Shown here: one piece after another, positions 16,117 through 29,610 of the stretch
Layout: every line of letters starts with the position of its first letter
How positions within the stretch are numbered: the first letter of the stretch is position 1
NCBI RefSeq assembly: GCF_037081775.1
Contig: NZ_JBAMHQ010000001.1
Span: 372,001 to 436,000 of the forward strand
Length of the DNA stretch: 64,000 nucleotides
Reading direction: 5' to 3'
Origin: Haladaptatus sp. ZSTT2
GTDB taxonomy: Archaea; Halobacteriota; Halobacteria; Halobacteriales; Halococcaceae
Position numbers and translations under genes: made by a program
The notes under the pieces: generated by a model
The model's input: the letters and a program-made list of their open reading frames with translations, nothing else
Database searches by the model: none
What the model was told of the DNA's origin: nothing

Positions 16117-17943
16117 TCAAACGCCCCACAACGCGACGATGCCGAGGGTCGTCACGACGGTGAGTAACAGTTGGAGCGGCGCGCCGACCCTGATGTAGTC
16201 GATAAATCGGTAGCCACCCGGCGAATATACCATCAGATTCGTCTGATACCCCACTGGCGTCATGAACGCCGTCGAGGCGGCGAACGTCACCGCGAGCACG
16301 AACGCGAACGGTTCGGCTCCGATTCCGAGCGCAGCATCGACGGCGATTGGCATGGTCAACACCACGCTTGCGACGGGCGTAATCACGTCTGCGAGTAAGC
16401 CAGTGAGGAGATAGAACAGTCCAAGAACGACAACCGCCGGGAACACCGCACCGTACTCGACGATGATGCTCCCGAGGAACGTCGCTCCGCCCGTTTCCTG
16501 CATGGCGAGACCGAGCGGGATGATGCCCGCAAGCAGGAAGATGACCTCCCAGTTCACCGAATCGTAGGCTTCTGCGGGACGGATAACACCAGTCACGACC
16601 ATCGCCACGACGCCGCCGAGTGCCGCAATAACGATGGGTAGGAGGTTCAACGCAGCCACGGCGATGACGCCGACGATGATAGAGAGAGCGAGGGCAACCG
16701 CCCTGCGGTCGAGTGGTTCCGGTTCGGTGAGAGCGCTCGTGTGAGCGACTTCCGTGATGAGCAGTTCGCCGCGCTCTGCTAACAGTTCGAGCGCCGAATC
16801 GGTTGCATGGAGCAAGAAGCCGTCCCCTTCCTGCAGTGTCGGCCCAGACAGATGGTCGTGGAAGATTTCCTCACCGCGGCGGATGGCGAGCACCGTGGCG
16901 GCGTAGCGCTCTCTGAGACGGGCGGTCGCGAGGGATTGACCGATCAGCGAGGATTCGGCCGGGATGATGGTCTCGACGAGCGTTCCCGGCCCAGCGGGTG
17001 GCGCTAGTTCGAGTTCGGTCACCGGCGCTTTTCGTAACACGCGCAGCGACTCACCGGCGGCGAAGGCGCTTATCGCGTTCTCGTCGCCGCGCACGGTGAG
17101 GATGTCGCGCACCTCGATTTCTTGGTCGGTTTCCTCTGCGAGAAACAGCCGGTCGCCGCGCGTTATCTGGAGGACGTCAACGTCGTAGACGCGCTCTGAA
17201 AGCGCCTCTTCTATCGTCTCCCCGACGAGCGGCGAACTCTGGCTGACGGTGACCTTCACGAGATAATCGGCTAACTCGAACTCGTCGGTGAGGTCCGCGG
17301 CGAGGATGCGCTCTGGGAGAAGATACTGGCCAATCGTCATCAGGTAGATGGCGCCGACCAGCAAGATGAGAATGCCGAGCGGCGTGAACTCGAACATCGA
17401 AAACGGGTGGTTGATGAGGTCCGCAGAGAGGTCTGAAGCGACGATGTTCGTCGCCGTCCCGATGAGCGTGAGCGTACCCCCGAGCATCGCCGCGTAGGAA
17501 AGTGGAATCAAGAGTTTCGACGGTGAGATCCGACTCTGGTCTGCGAGGTCGGTGACCATCGGGATGAACACGGCGACGACGGGCGTGTTGTTGATGATGC
17601 CCGCAATCGGCCCGGTGATGCCGATGGTGGCTGCGAGCAGTTTGGTGCGACTTCCCGCCGTGTACTCGCCCACTTGACGGCCGAGGTGGGTGACGATACC
17701 GGTCTGTTCGATGCCCGAAGAGAGAATGTACATGGCGACGATGGTGATGGTCGCCGCGTTCGAGAAGCCCGAAATCGCCTCCTGTGGAGAGATTTGCGTC
17801 CACGGCTGGAGAATAACCATGGTCACGAGCAACGCAATCGCGGTGATGTCGGCGGGCAGCCGTTCGGTGACGAACAACACCACCGTGACGGCGATGAGGC
17901 CGAACACCACGAGCGCACCGGTTGACGGCGGCGGGATTGCCAT
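16117..17943 (-). CDS. SLC13-family carrier with two RCK-C (TrkA-C) domains
   Basis: 608 residues. Two blocks of membrane segments (about 1-205 and 410-608) flank two cytoplasmic RCK-C domains (about 215-300 and 310-395; VSQSSPLVGETIEEA and IPAESSLIGQSLATARL). NNTPVVAVFIPMV near residue 117 fits the anion-transporter signature. Members move sulfate, phosphate or dicarboxylates with sodium. The RCK-C domains probably sense a ligand. The start codon is 87 nt from that of the divergent ligA gene, so they share a promoter region. Confidence 0.85.
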   Translation of the reverse strand: MAIPPPSTGALVVFGLIAVTVVLFVTERLPADITAIALLVTMVILQPWTQISPQEAISGFSNAATITIVAMYILSSGIEQTGIVTHLGRQVGEYTAGSRTKLLAATIGITGPIAGIINNTPVVAVFIPMVTDLADQSRISPSKLLIPLSYAAMLGGTLTLIGTATNIVASDLSADLINHPFSMFEFTPLGILILLVGAIYLMTIGQYLLPERILAADLTDEFELADYLVKVTVSQSSPLVGETIEEALSERVYDVDVLQITRGDRLFLAEETDQEIEVRDILTVRGDENAISAFAAGESLRVLRKAPVTELELAPPAGPGTLVETIIPAESSLIGQSLATARLRERYAATVLAIRRGEEIFHDHLSGPTLQEGDGFLLHATDSALELLAERGELLITEVAHTSALTEPEPLDRRAVALALSIIVGVIAVAALNLLPIVIAALGGVVAMVVTGVIRPAEAYDSVNWEVIFLLAGIIPLGLAMQETGGATFLGSIIVEYGAVFPAVVVLGLFYLLTGLLADVITPVASVVLTMPIAVDAALGIGAEPFAFVLAVTFAASTAFMTPVGYQTNLMVYSPGGYRFIDYIRVGAPLQLLLTVVTTLGIVALWGV

Positions 17944-18029
17944 ACCCTGCCCTTCTCATGGCAAGACTATTACCATTGCCCCAACCGTCGTTCGGGGCGT
18001 TTATTCTCACAGAGGACAACATCCCGGCA

Positions 18030-19679
18030 ATGGAGTTCGCCGCGTTCGCCGACCGCGCTCGCGCCATCGAAGCCGAGCCGGCAGACTTAGCAATCGTCTC
18101 GCTCGTCACGACCCTCTTTGCGGACGCGGGCGACGACCTCGACACCATCGCCCGATTCATCCAAGGCCGGGTGTTCCCCGCCCACGATTCGACCACGCTC
18201 GACATCGGCCCGCGCCTTTTGTACGAGGCACTCGCCCGGGCAGCCGGACAGAACATTTCCGCCGCCTCGGTCGAAGATCGCCTCGCCGAGATGGGTGAGA
18301 TTGGCGAGGTCGCAGCGAGCTACGACTTCGGCGGCCAACAGGGTCTCGCCGCCTTTGGGACGGGTGGCACGGACGCACTCACCGTCGCCGAGGTGGACGA
18401 AGAATTACGCCGCGTCGCCGCCGCAGACGGGTCGGGGAGTCAAGACCGCAAACTCGACATTCTGTTCGGGCTGTTCAATCGCACCGACCCCGACGAAGCC
18501 CGATATCTCGCCCGGCTCGTTCTCTCTGAGATGCGCATCGGCGTGGGAGAAGGAGCCGTCAGAGACGCCATCGCCCAAGCGTTTTCAGTCGACGTCGAAG
18601 CGGTCGAACGCGCCTTGCAGGTCTCGAACGACTACGGTCTCGTCGCAGTCACCGCCCGCGACGAGGGTGAAGCCGGACTCACGGAGCTAACCCTCGAAAT
18701 CGGCCGCCCCGTCCAGGCAATGCTCGCACAGGCCGGAACCGTCACGGATGCCCTTGAATCATGGGAGGAAGCCGCCGTCGAAGTCAAGTACGACGGCGCG
18801 CGTGTTCAGATTCACTCCGACGGCGAGGACGTCACCATCTTCTCGCGGAACATGGAGGAGGTGACCGAGCCGTTGCCGGAAATCGTGGAGTTCGTCCACG
18901 AACACGTCGCCGCCCCCGCCATCCTCGACGGCGAAGTCGTGGCAACCGACGATGACGGTCGGCCACTCCCGTTTCAGGAAGTCCTCAAGCGATTCCGGCG
19001 CAAACACGACGTGGCCCGCGCCCGCGAGGAAGTCGAACTCTCGCTCTACGTCTTCGACTGTTTGCACGCAGCCGGCGACGACCTGTTAGAAGCGCCGCTC
19101 ACTGAACGCCACGCCCGACTCACCGACCTGCTCGACGTAGGCGTCTCCGAACTCCACGTCACGGGCGACGCAGACGAGATTGCAGCAATCGAAGCCGAAG
19201 CGCTCGAAGACGGTCACGAAGGCATCATGCTCAAAAATCCGGATTCGACGTACTCGCCGGGCCGCCGCGGGAAAAACTGGCTCAAGCGCAAGCCGGACGT
19301 GGAGACGCTCGACCTCGTCGTGACCGGCGCAGAGTGGGGCGAGGGCCGCCGGGCGAAGTTCCTCGGGACGTTCCTTCTCTCTGCACGAACCGACTCGGGC
19401 TACGAAACTATCGGCAAGGTAGCCACGGGCATCACCGACGAACAACTCGCAGAGCTCACGACCCTGCTCGAACCGCACATCGAACAGCAGTCGGGCCAAA
19501 CGGTCGAAATCCACCCTGAAGTCGTGTTCGAAGTCGGCTACGAGGAGATTCAGACCTCGCCGACGTACTCCTCTGGGTACGCCCTCAGATTCCCGCGTTT
19601 CCTCTCAGTGCGTGAAGACAAGACCGTCGATGACGCAGACTCGTTGGAGCGCGTCGAACGGCTTGCCCAAAATCAGTAA
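18030..19679 (+). CDS. ligA: ATP-dependent DNA ligase
   Basis: 549 residues, normal for archaeal and haloarchaeal LigA. The nucleotidyl-transfer lysine is K253 in EVKYDGARVQIH. Later motifs include FSRNMEEVTEPLPE, ILDGEVVAT, GHEGIMLKNPDSTYSPGRRGKNWLKRK (motifs IV-V, about 395-420) and the C-terminal OB-fold end. It seals nicks in replication and repair. The start at 18030 (MEFAAFADRARAI) was chosen because family members begin there; an in-frame ATG at 17958 would add 24 residues. Confidence 0.93.
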   Translation: MEFAAFADRARAIEAEPADLAIVSLVTTLFADAGDDLDTIARFIQGRVFPAHDSTTLDIGPRLLYEALARAAGQNISAASVEDRLAEMGEIGEVAASYDFGGQQGLAAFGTGGTDALTVAEVDEELRRVAAADGSGSQDRKLDILFGLFNRTDPDEARYLARLVLSEMRIGVGEGAVRDAIAQAFSVDVEAVERALQVSNDYGLVAVTARDEGEAGLTELTLEIGRPVQAMLAQAGTVTDALESWEEAAVEVKYDGARVQIHSDGEDVTIFSRNMEEVTEPLPEIVEFVHEHVAAPAILDGEVVATDDDGRPLPFQEVLKRFRRKHDVARAREEVELSLYVFDCLHAAGDDLLEAPLTERHARLTDLLDVGVSELHVTGDADEIAAIEAEALEDGHEGIMLKNPDSTYSPGRRGKNWLKRKPDVETLDLVVTGAEWGEGRRAKFLGTFLLSARTDSGYETIGKVATGITDEQLAELTTLLEPHIEQQSGQTVEIHPEVVFEVGYEEIQTSPTYSSGYALRFPRFLSVREDKTVDDADSLERVERLAQNQ

Positions 19680-19715
19680 GCCACCTTCTTTGCCGTCGAT
19701 TTCGAACCTTCGGGT

Positions 19716-20417
19716 ATGACCTTCAGACACGACGGCCTGCTCGTCGATTGGCTCGGCTATGCAACTGTACGTCTCGAAGCAGAAGACGGAACGGTCGTCT
19801 ACTTCGACCCCGGACGATACGGTGTTTTAGACGACTACAACGCCCGAGACGGCGACGTGGTCTGTGTCACCCACGCCCACCACTATGACTCGGATGGCAT
19901 CGATCGCGTGGCGAAAGAAGATGCGACGGTCGTCATTTTCGAAAACATCAATCACCGTTTCATCGAGCGCGACGTGATGGACGTGAACCGCCTTCCTTAC
20001 GAAGTGCGAAAGGTGGACGACGAGTCCGACATTGCCGTGGACGACGTTATCATTCGCTCCTTTGCTGCCTACAACGACCCCGACGGGCCACACGTCCGCG
20101 AAAACGGCGAGCCGTACCACAAAGAAGGGATGGGCGTTGGCTACCTCGTCACGCTCTCCGGCATCAACGTGTTCTGGCCGGGCGACACCGACGTGTTGGA
20201 GGGGCACGAGCGCCTCGACGTGTCGCTGTTCCTGCCACCGATTGGTGGGAGTTTCACGATGGACCGCCACGAAGCCGCCGACCTCGCAGAAGCGCTCTAT
20301 CCCGACCTCGTCTGCCCGATTCACTACAACACGTTCGAGGCAATCGAAACCGACAGCAAAGCGTTCGCTGGTGACGTGGCGTCGCGGGGCGTGCCGGTCG
20401 TGCTTGATGAACGCTGA
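19716..20417 (+). CDS. Metallo-beta-lactamase-fold hydrolase (UlaG-like)
   Basis: 233 residues. VDWLGYATVRLE and YFDPG open the fold, THAHHYDSD (about 50-58) is the HxHxxD metal-binding motif, FWPGDTD gives a second Asp, and CPIHYNTFEA supplies a final His. This pattern resembles the L-ascorbate-6-phosphate lactonase group of predicted Zn-dependent hydrolases. The substrate is unknown. It is 39 nt upstream of the DehI-like gene on the same strand. Confidence 0.82.
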   Translation: MTFRHDGLLVDWLGYATVRLEAEDGTVVYFDPGRYGVLDDYNARDGDVVCVTHAHHYDSDGIDRVAKEDATVVIFENINHRFIERDVMDVNRLPYEVRKVDDESDIAVDDVIIRSFAAYNDPDGPHVRENGEPYHKEGMGVGYLVTLSGINVFWPGDTDVLEGHERLDVSLFLPPIGGSFTMDRHEAADLAEALYPDLVCPIHYNTFEAIETDSKAFAGDVASRGVPVVLDER

Positions 20418-20456
20418 GGCGAGAAGGCCTAACTCAGTCGCCTGTGAAGATGTGTC

Positions 20457-21344
20457 ATGGACACCACCAAACAGGTGTACGAAGCTGCGGCGTCGGGTTG
20501 GCAACACGGCCTGTACGCCGACATCAAACACACCTTTCGCGCGCCACTCGTCAACTGGATTTTTCGAACGACGATGGCGAACGAACCCGAGTTTCTACGG
20601 TACGCGTGGGGGCAGGTAAAGCCCGTTTTTGAAACCAAGACGTTCGCTGACTTTTCGGTCACCTACCGGGATACCATCCTCGCGGAACTCGAAACTGGGC
20701 ACGAACTCCCCGGGTACGAACCCACAGATGTGGGGCTCACGCCCTCGGCGTTTCGGGAGTTACGGGGCCAAGTCGCTACGTTCGACATCGTCGCGCCCCG
20801 GCTCGCCATCCTCTTCGAGACGATGGATCGCGGGCTGAACGACGGCGACGTGGGCACGACCCCGGACATGAGCGAAGCCGCGTGTGCGCCGTTTCCTCAC
20901 GGCCTCGACCGAAATCGGGGTCTCGCACCGACGATGCTCCCGCAGGGGCAGGTTCCCGACGACGCCCAGCCAGCCATCGACGGCCTCACCGAGTTTCACG
21001 GCCTCGGCGACAGCCTCCCCAGTATCTACCGGTGTCTCGGCCAGTGGCCCAGCTATCTCGACACCGCGTGGCACGACCTCAAGCCAGTTCTCGAAGGCGA
21101 CGCCTTCGAACAGGCGGTGACCGAGAGCGAAGCGCTGAAGGGATCGTTCGTCGAAGGCGTCGCCTTCAGGCCACAGCTCGACCCGACGACGCTCCGGGCT
21201 GTCGGGTTCACCGAGACGACCATAGCCGATGTCCAAGACCTCTTTTCATCGTTCAACGGCGGCGCGGTCAGGACGGTCATCCCGGCGTTGCCGCTTTTTG
21301 CGAAAACGGTGGGTGCAGAGGGAAAAAGAAACGCCCTTAGATGA
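20457..21344 (+). CDS. DehI-family (halocarboxylic acid dehalogenase-like) protein
   Basis: 295 residues. The layout agrees with the DehI group: two similar halves, each with a Y/W...[13 protein letters not shown] or [13 protein letters not shown] motif (about 47-59 and 200-213). Bacterial DehI removes halogen from 2-haloacids without forming an enzyme ester. Haloarchaeal members are common and untested, so dehalogenation is only the family-level guess. The last 8 nt overlap the convergent top6A. Confidence 0.72.
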   Translation: MDTTKQVYEAAASGWQHGLYADIKHTFRAPLVNWIFRTTMANEPEFLRYAWGQVKPVFETKTFADFSVTYRDTILAELETGHELPGYEPTDVGLTPSAFRELRGQVATFDIVAPRLAILFETMDRGLNDGDVGTTPDMSEAACAPFPHGLDRNRGLAPTMLPQGQVPDDAQPAIDGLTEFHGLGDSLPSIYRCLGQWPSYLDTAWHDLKPVLEGDAFEQAVTESEALKGSFVEGVAFRPQLDPTTLRAVGFTETTIADVQDLFSSFNGGAVRTVIPALPLFAKTVGAEGKRNALR

Positions 21345-22431
21345 TGTCCATCGCAGAGAGGCGCTCTGGCAGGTAGGTGTCGGTCACGAAGTCAAGTCCG
21401 CGCGAGGCGAGTGCCTGCTGTTCCGCCTTCTTGTCGATATCGAGTTGGAGTTCGATTTGTTCCGTCCAGTACTCAGATTGGAAGCGCGGGTCTTCGAGTT
21501 CGCTTTCCAGCGCGTTGCGGTCTGAGTCGCTGAGCGGGTCGGTCGGCAGGTCGTATTTCACGATATCTTCTGGTTGGATGCCAACGAACTTCGCGTCGGG
21601 CGTGGCCAGATATTTAGAGAGGTGAGCGCTCTTAATCGAGCCGTACGCCACCGAACCGAAGATGCGGTACGACCACGGGTCGCCGTCTGTGAACACCACG
21701 ACGGGCAGGTCGAGTTCGTTGTGCAGGCGCTTGGTGATGCGGCGAGTTGCCCGCGCGGGTTGGCCCTTCAGATGGACGACGATGACGTTGTACTCCTCGT
21801 CGAAGCCGTTTTCGACCAGTCGGTCGCGCATACCACCGGTCTCCACGCAGAGGATGAAGTCCGCGTCGTGGTCTAAAAACTCGATGGTGTCGGGGTTGTT
21901 CGGAATCTGGTAGCCGCCTTCGCCAACGTCCTTCTGGCAGTGGATGTCGCGTTCGCCACGGCGGGTCTGTTCGCGGAGGAACAGCGGCCCCATGAGCGTC
22001 GCCCCCGACTCTTCGGGGCGCATGTGCAGGTCTTCACGGGTGACGTTCGAGACGATTTCTAAGTCTTCGATGAGCTGGTTCGATTCGTCCTGACTGGAGA
22101 ACTGCGCTTCCTCCTCGTTCCACGATTCAGAGAGGTAGTACAACTCACGAAGGGTGGACGAACGGTCTTCGTCTAGCTGCTGGGCGAGGAAGTCGATGGT
22201 GTAGACGGCTTTGAGCAGTTTGCGCGCTCCGCGGACGCTGTTGGCGCTCCGGGTACTCTTTCGGTCGCCGTACACCCAGACACCGAGGTCGTCGTCATAG
22301 ACGATGTTGCTCTTCGTCCGGGTCGGAATCTGCATCTTCGGGATGTCGCCCCCGGCGAACTGGTCGTAGAACGATGCGGCGAGGTCGATGAGTTGCTCGC
22401 GGGCAACGTCGTCGTTTTTACTTGGACTCAT
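21337..22431 (-). CDS. top6A: DNA topoisomerase VI subunit A
   Basis: 364 residues, homologous to Spo11. TLRELYYLS holds the catalytic tyrosine, most likely Y99. A Toprim domain follows with [12 protein letters not shown] (acidic E) and VVFTDGDPW (DxD). The A subunit cuts both strands and holds the ends. The ATG overlaps the top6B stop by 4 nt, so the two subunits are coupled. Confidence 0.95.
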   Translation of the reverse strand: MSPSKNDDVAREQLIDLAASFYDQFAGGDIPKMQIPTRTKSNIVYDDDLGVWVYGDRKSTRSANSVRGARKLLKAVYTIDFLAQQLDEDRSSTLRELYYLSESWNEEEAQFSSQDESNQLIEDLEIVSNVTREDLHMRPEESGATLMGPLFLREQTRRGERDIHCQKDVGEGGYQIPNNPDTIEFLDHDADFILCVETGGMRDRLVENGFDEEYNVIVVHLKGQPARATRRITKRLHNELDLPVVVFTDGDPWSYRIFGSVAYGSIKSAHLSKYLATPDAKFVGIQPEDIVKYDLPTDPLSDSDRNALESELEDPRFQSEYWTEQIELQLDIDKKAEQQALASRGLDFVTDTYLPERLSAMDII

Positions 22432-24851
22432 GCGTTTACTGTCAGGCGTTCATTCTCGACCCCGCTCACGCTGAGGTCGAACGATGCGTCTTCGTCTGCC
22501 ACTTTGTACTTGAGCACGGCGTCGTCGCCCGCGCTCACGTCGGCGGCCCACTTGATGAACCACTCGCCGTCCATCTCGACGACAGTTGCGCCCTTCGAGA
22601 CGCTCTGTGGCTCTGCGGTGACGATGTCGGTGATTTCGAGGCTCGCGTTCACGTTCGAATGGTTTTCGACCACTACTTCGACCGTACCGTCCTCGACGTT
22701 TCGCTCGACGAGGACGTTGTTCATGATGCGCGCCATCGAGTCGTCGATGACGAGCGGCGGGCGCTTCGTGACCTCTGAGAGCTTCGTCGCCATCTTCGGG
22801 AGGATGGATGCGAGAACGTCCTGTTTGCGCTGGCGCTTCTGGAGTGACCGGCGCTTTTTCAAGTAGGATTTGAGTTCGCGGGCCGCCTCGCGGATGGCGA
22901 GTTCGATTTCGTCGTGAATCTCCGGGACGTTCGCGAGCGCGTCTTTCGACTCGCTCGTAAACGGCACGTTGGTCGAAGCGACGTGCACCATGATGACGGC
23001 GGGCCCTTTCGGCAGGCCGCTGCCACCGGGTTGGTCTAAGCCGTAATTGCGCCAGCCAATGGACTTGGTGACTTCCGTGATGGTACACGCCCCCTGTTGG
23101 TAGACGAGCGGGACGCGGTTTGCGAAACGGAGCAGTTCGACGGTCCCCTCTGCGGGCAGGTCGCCGCCGTAGGCGATACCGGCTTCTACGATGAACGGGT
23201 CGCCGCCGTGGACATCGGCGTCGCGGGTCGCAGCCGAGTAGAAGTCCGCGTCGAACTCCTTTTTCAGCCCGGCGAGCAGCAGGTCGTCTGTAATCGGTGA
23301 GAGACACGTCGTTGGCGGCGCCATGATGTCGGCTTCGCGCATCCCTTCGAGCAGTTCACTTGCCGTGTCGCGGTTTCCGGCGACTTCCTTGACCGGCGGG
23401 AGGTCCTCAGTGACCGTCTTCATGATGCGCCAGAGTGCGTCTACGATGTTGTTTCGCGCCGTCTCTCCGACGGTCGTGTCTTCGCGTTTTTGGGTCTGTT
23501 CTGCGGCGCGATCGACGAACGACCGGAGGGTTTTGAGCGTCGCACGGTCGCGTTCGTTCTCACCGCCGAATTTGTTCGCAATACGCTCTGAAAGGCTGTA
23601 AACGACGGCGTCGTCCTTGCGGCTGGTCGTCGCCTCGTCCACGAGCGAGTAGATGTCCGAAACACGGTTCGCGGTGAGAACCTCCCATGCCGCCGCAACC
23701 GCGTTCTTGCGGACGGTTTTGCCGAACGTCGGGTCGAACGAGTCCTCAGTTTCGTCTGCCACGTCTGCGACGACACGTTCGAGGTTGGTGTAAGAGACGC
23801 GCTCCATCCCGGCGATTCGAGAGGCAACCGTCTCTGCGAAGGATTCGGTTGGTTTCTCGCCCTTGTTGACGACGGCTTCTGCGATGGCCGCTTCGAGCGT
23901 CGTGACTTCTGGATTCTCTTCTGTGCCAAGTTGCACTTCCTCAGTCGCACCCGGCGGCGTCCACGCCATCTCGCGGCCGAAGTGGCGGTCGCGGAAGTTT
24001 TCTAAGATGCTTTCTGCCGTTTTCTTCCCGACGCGAGTGAACTCCTCTTGGAGGAATCCGGAGACGGAGTGCGACGCCGTCCCATCGAGCATCTTGAGCA
24101 GCGTCCCGAGTTCGACGCCATGTGGGTGAGGCCGAATCTCTTCGGTCTCTGCGGGGAGTTGGTCGGTCGCGCGCTCGAACTTGAACGTCTCCTCCGGTTC
24201 GCGCATCTCGATGCGGGCGTGGGGGTTCACGACCGCGGTGTGTTTGATGTAGCTGTGGAGGTTCGCTCGAGCACGCATGTTGGCTTCCATCTCCAACTCG
24301 ATGCGCGTGCCGTGTGGGCGGTCCCACGTCGTTTCGCGTTCGGCCTGAATCTCCGGTTCGTTCGTGTCGGTGTCGATGATGAGTTCGAAGTATTTTGCTT
24401 CGGCACTGCCTTTCGTCCGACTCGTGATTTTCGCGGGTTTCCCGGAGGTGAGCTGTGAGTAAAGGACGGCCGCAGAGATACCGATACCCTGCTGCCCACG
24501 GGACTGTTCGCGCTTGTGGAAGCGCGACCCGTAGAGCAGTTTCCCGAACACCTTCGGGATTTGCTCGCCCGTAATGCCAGGCCCGTTGTCCTCGATGATG
24601 AGACGATAGTAGTCTCCCACCTCGGCGATTTCTACGTAGATGTCGGGAAGGAGTCCGGCCTCCTCGGTGGCGTCGAGGGCGTTGTCGACAGCCTCCTTTA
24701 CAGCAGTGACCAGTCCGCGGGCACCGCTGTCGAATCCGAGCATATGCTTGTTCTTCTCGAAGAACTCAGCGATGGAGATCTCGCGCTGGCTTTGAGCCAG
24801 CTCTTCTGCGATCCCCTCGCCCTCGCCGAGTGTCGATTGGAACGAGGTCAT
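22428..24851 (-). CDS. top6B: DNA topoisomerase VI subunit B
   Basis: 807 residues, the larger haloarchaeal form. The GHKL ATPase motif is EAVDNALDA (N57), followed by IIEDNGPGI and [13 protein letters not shown] transducer domain and a C-terminal extension with an immunoglobulin-like part ([19 protein letters not shown]) follow. It closes around DNA with ATP and controls cutting by the A subunit. A TATA-like TTTTAATG (minus, 24875-24882) sits about 25 nt upstream, so the transcript is probably leaderless. Confidence 0.95.
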   Translation of the reverse strand: MTSFQSTLGEGEGIAEELAQSQREISIAEFFEKNKHMLGFDSGARGLVTAVKEAVDNALDATEEAGLLPDIYVEIAEVGDYYRLIIEDNGPGITGEQIPKVFGKLLYGSRFHKREQSRGQQGIGISAAVLYSQLTSGKPAKITSRTKGSAEAKYFELIIDTDTNEPEIQAERETTWDRPHGTRIELEMEANMRARANLHSYIKHTAVVNPHARIEMREPEETFKFERATDQLPAETEEIRPHPHGVELGTLLKMLDGTASHSVSGFLQEEFTRVGKKTAESILENFRDRHFGREMAWTPPGATEEVQLGTEENPEVTTLEAAIAEAVVNKGEKPTESFAETVASRIAGMERVSYTNLERVVADVADETEDSFDPTFGKTVRKNAVAAAWEVLTANRVSDIYSLVDEATTSRKDDAVVYSLSERIANKFGGENERDRATLKTLRSFVDRAAEQTQKREDTTVGETARNNIVDALWRIMKTVTEDLPPVKEVAGNRDTASELLEGMREADIMAPPTTCLSPITDDLLLAGLKKEFDADFYSAATRDADVHGGDPFIVEAGIAYGGDLPAEGTVELLRFANRVPLVYQQGACTITEVTKSIGWRNYGLDQPGGSGLPKGPAVIMVHVASTNVPFTSESKDALANVPEIHDEIELAIREAARELKSYLKKRRSLQKRQRKQDVLASILPKMATKLSEVTKRPPLVIDDSMARIMNNVLVERNVEDGTVEVVVENHSNVNASLEITDIVTAEPQSVSKGATVVEMDGEWFIKWAADVSAGDDAVLKYKVADEDASFDLSVSGVENERLTVNA

Positions 24852-24874
24852 TGAGTGGTAGATTAACGTGGGGG

Positions 24875-24882
24875 CATTAAAA
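24875..24882 (-). promoter_or_regulatory. TATA element of top6B-top6A
   Basis: TTTTAATG on the minus strand, 24 nt before the top6B ATG. The divergent gyrB promoter lies about 190 nt away in the same 261-nt gap. Confidence 0.5.
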
Positions 24883-25016
24883 CGCCCGCGGTAGTAGAGT
24901 GAAAGTGAACGTCGTGTCTGAACTGGTACACGTTTTGGGCCTGTCGCTCATTCAGTTCGACTCCCCGTAGAGAGCACCGCCGTCTCAGGCCGTCTCCACC
25001 GGGATTAATTCCCTGA

Positions 25017-27029
<2,013 letters not shown>

Positions 27030-29546
27030 ATGAGTTCTGACGTACCTTCTGACGAGCCTGCAGACATTCACTCGACCGTCCTCATCGAGGACGAGATGGA
27101 ACAGTCCTACATCGACTACGCGATGAGCGTCATCGTCGGTCGTGCCCTCCCCTCGGTCGAAGACGGCCTGAAACCCGTCCACCGCCGGATTCTGTACGCG
27201 ATGCACGAGATGGGGCTGTCGAGTGGGTCTAGCCACCGGAAAGCGTCGAGTATCGTCGGGCAGACGATGGGTAACTATCACCCACACGGCGACAGCGCCA
27301 TCTACGACGCGCTCGCCCGGATGGCCCAAGACTTCTCGCTTCGCTATCCGCTCATCGACGGGCAGGGGAACTTCGGCTCGATAGACGGCGACCCACCGGC
27401 CGCGATGCGGTATACGGAAGCGCGGATGAGTTCCATCGCGGAGGAACTCCTTTCTGACATCGAGAAGGACACGGTTGACTTCTCGGGCAACTACGACGAC
27501 CGCTTGCAGGAACCGGACGTGCTTCCGTCTGCGATTCCGAACCTCCTGCTCAACGGTTCGTCGGGGATTGCTGTGGGGATGTCGACGAACATTCCACCCC
27601 ACAATCTGGGCGAGGTCATCGACGCAACCGTCGAACTCATCGACAACCCCGAATCGTCTATCCAGGACTTGATGGAGTACGTCGAAGGGCCGGACTTCCC
27701 GACCGGCGCAAACATCGTCGGCCGCCAAGGCATCTACAACGCCTACACCACCGGCCGCGGTCGGCTGCGTGTCCGTGCAGAGTTCGAGGTCGAAGAGAAC
27801 GAGAAAGGTCGCGACCGCATCATCATTACGGAGATTCCGTATCAGGAGAACAAGTCGCGGCTCATTGAGCGGATTGCAGACAACGTAAACGACGGCACGA
27901 TAGACGGGATTTCAGACCTCCGCGACGAATCCGACCGCGAAGGGATTCGCGTCGTCATCGAACTCAAGCACAACGCGAACACGGACATCGTTCGCAACCA
28001 ACTGCTCGAACACCACTTGGAGTCCACCTTCGGCGTCATCAACCTCGCGCTGGTCGACGGCCAGCCGCGTGTTCTGACGCTCAAAGAGATGCTCGAACAC
28101 TACGTCGAGCACCGCAAAGATGTCGTCCGGCGGCGCTCTGAGTTCGAACTCAACGAGGCAGAAGAGCGCGCCCACATCTTAGAGGGGCGGCTGATTGCCT
28201 TAGAGAACGTCGAGGAAGTCGTCGAGACCATCCGTAATTCGGAAGACCGCGATGCGGCGAAGACCGGGCTTCAAGCGAACTTCGAACTCTCCGAAAAGCA
28301 GTCTGAACACATCGTTCGGATGCAACTCGGGAGCCTCACGTCCCTTGAATCACAAGAAATCGAGACGGAGTACGAGGACGTGCTCGAAACCATCGAGCGA
28401 CTCGAAACCATCCTCGGTAACGAAGACGAACTGCTCTCGGTCATCAAGGGCGAACTGCTCGACATCAAAGAGAAGTACGACGACGACCGCCGTACTTCGA
28501 TTGTCGAGGACTACGGCACGGTCACCCACGAAGACCTCATCCCGCAGGAAGACGTGCTCGTCGTCATCACCGAGGATGACTACGTCAAACGAATGCCCGT
28601 AGACCGCTTCGACGCCCAAGGCCGCGGCGGCAAGGGCATCATCGGGACGAATCTCAAAGAGGGCGACCAGGTGTCGAAGGTGTTCATGGCGAACACCCAC
28701 GACTACCTCCTCGCCTTTACGAATCAGGGGCAGGTCTACCAGCTCAAGACCTACGAAATTCCGGAAGTCGGCCGGACGGCGCGCGGAAAATCCGCCGTGA
28801 ACCTGCTCAAACTCGACAAGGGCGAGGAGATTACGGCCGTCGTCAACACCGACGACTTCTCAGAAGAGGAGTTCCTCACCTTCGCCACGAAACACGGCTA
28901 CGTGAAGCGAACCGGTGCGGACAACTTCACCAACATCCTCTCGACGGGGATTCGCGCCATCCGCTTAGAAGACGGCGACGAGCTCGTGGACGTGGAGATT
29001 ACGGACGGTAAATCCGACCTGCTGATTGCGACGGCAGGCGGCATGTCCATCCGTTTCGAGGAGACGGACGCTCGCGCCATGGGCCGCACCGCCCGCGGGG
29101 TCAACGGCATCAAGCTCTCGGGTGACGACACTGTCGCTGGCCTCATCGCCGCGGACGAATCGGCAGACCTCCTCACCGTGACCGAAAACGGCTACGGCAA
29201 GCGCACGCCAATCAGCAAGTACCGCACCCAATCGCGCTACGGCAAGGGGCTCATCGACATCAAGACCAACGAGCGAAACGGCAAGGTGACCGCCATCAAG
29301 TCGGTGACCGACGACGACGACGTGGTCGTGATGAGCGACGACGGCCAAATCATGCGCACCCACGTCGCAGACATCTCAGAGGTTGGCCGCAACACGATGG
29401 GCGTCATCGTGATGCGCCTCTCTGACGGTGATAAGGTGGCGAGCGTGGACGTGATTCCACCGCTCGACGCACGCGAGGGCGCGAAAGACGACGAAGAAGA
29501 CGCGGACGCAGACGAGAAAGCGGAAGAAGTGGAAGCCGACGAGTAA
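27030..29546 (+). CDS. gyrA: DNA gyrase subunit A
   Basis: 838 residues. The catalytic tyrosine is Y128 in [10 protein letters not shown]. The quinolone-region sequence [11 protein letters not shown] has Ser89 and Asp93 at the positions linked to drug sensitivity. The GyrA box QGRGGKG, needed for wrapping DNA, is present near residue 530. The C terminus is a strongly acidic tail ([20 protein letters not shown]). The ATG follows the gyrB stop directly. Confidence 0.96.
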   Translation: MSSDVPSDEPADIHSTVLIEDEMEQSYIDYAMSVIVGRALPSVEDGLKPVHRRILYAMHEMGLSSGSSHRKASSIVGQTMGNYHPHGDSAIYDALARMAQDFSLRYPLIDGQGNFGSIDGDPPAAMRYTEARMSSIAEELLSDIEKDTVDFSGNYDDRLQEPDVLPSAIPNLLLNGSSGIAVGMSTNIPPHNLGEVIDATVELIDNPESSIQDLMEYVEGPDFPTGANIVGRQGIYNAYTTGRGRLRVRAEFEVEENEKGRDRIIITEIPYQENKSRLIERIADNVNDGTIDGISDLRDESDREGIRVVIELKHNANTDIVRNQLLEHHLESTFGVINLALVDGQPRVLTLKEMLEHYVEHRKDVVRRRSEFELNEAEERAHILEGRLIALENVEEVVETIRNSEDRDAAKTGLQANFELSEKQSEHIVRMQLGSLTSLESQEIETEYEDVLETIERLETILGNEDELLSVIKGELLDIKEKYDDDRRTSIVEDYGTVTHEDLIPQEDVLVVITEDDYVKRMPVDRFDAQGRGGKGIIGTNLKEGDQVSKVFMANTHDYLLAFTNQGQVYQLKTYEIPEVGRTARGKSAVNLLKLDKGEEITAVVNTDDFSEEEFLTFATKHGYVKRTGADNFTNILSTGIRAIRLEDGDELVDVEITDGKSDLLIATAGGMSIRFEETDARAMGRTARGVNGIKLSGDDTVAGLIAADESADLLTVTENGYGKRTPISKYRTQSRYGKGLIDIKTNERNGKVTAIKSVTDDDDVVVMSDDGQIMRTHVADISEVGRNTMGVIVMRLSDGDKVASVDVIPPLDAREGAKDDEEDADADEKAEEVEADE

Positions 29547-29610
29547 GCCCCCGGCAACCGCTGTCGCCGACCATACATTTTTGTGCACTGTTGTACATTG
29601 GCTTGCTACC

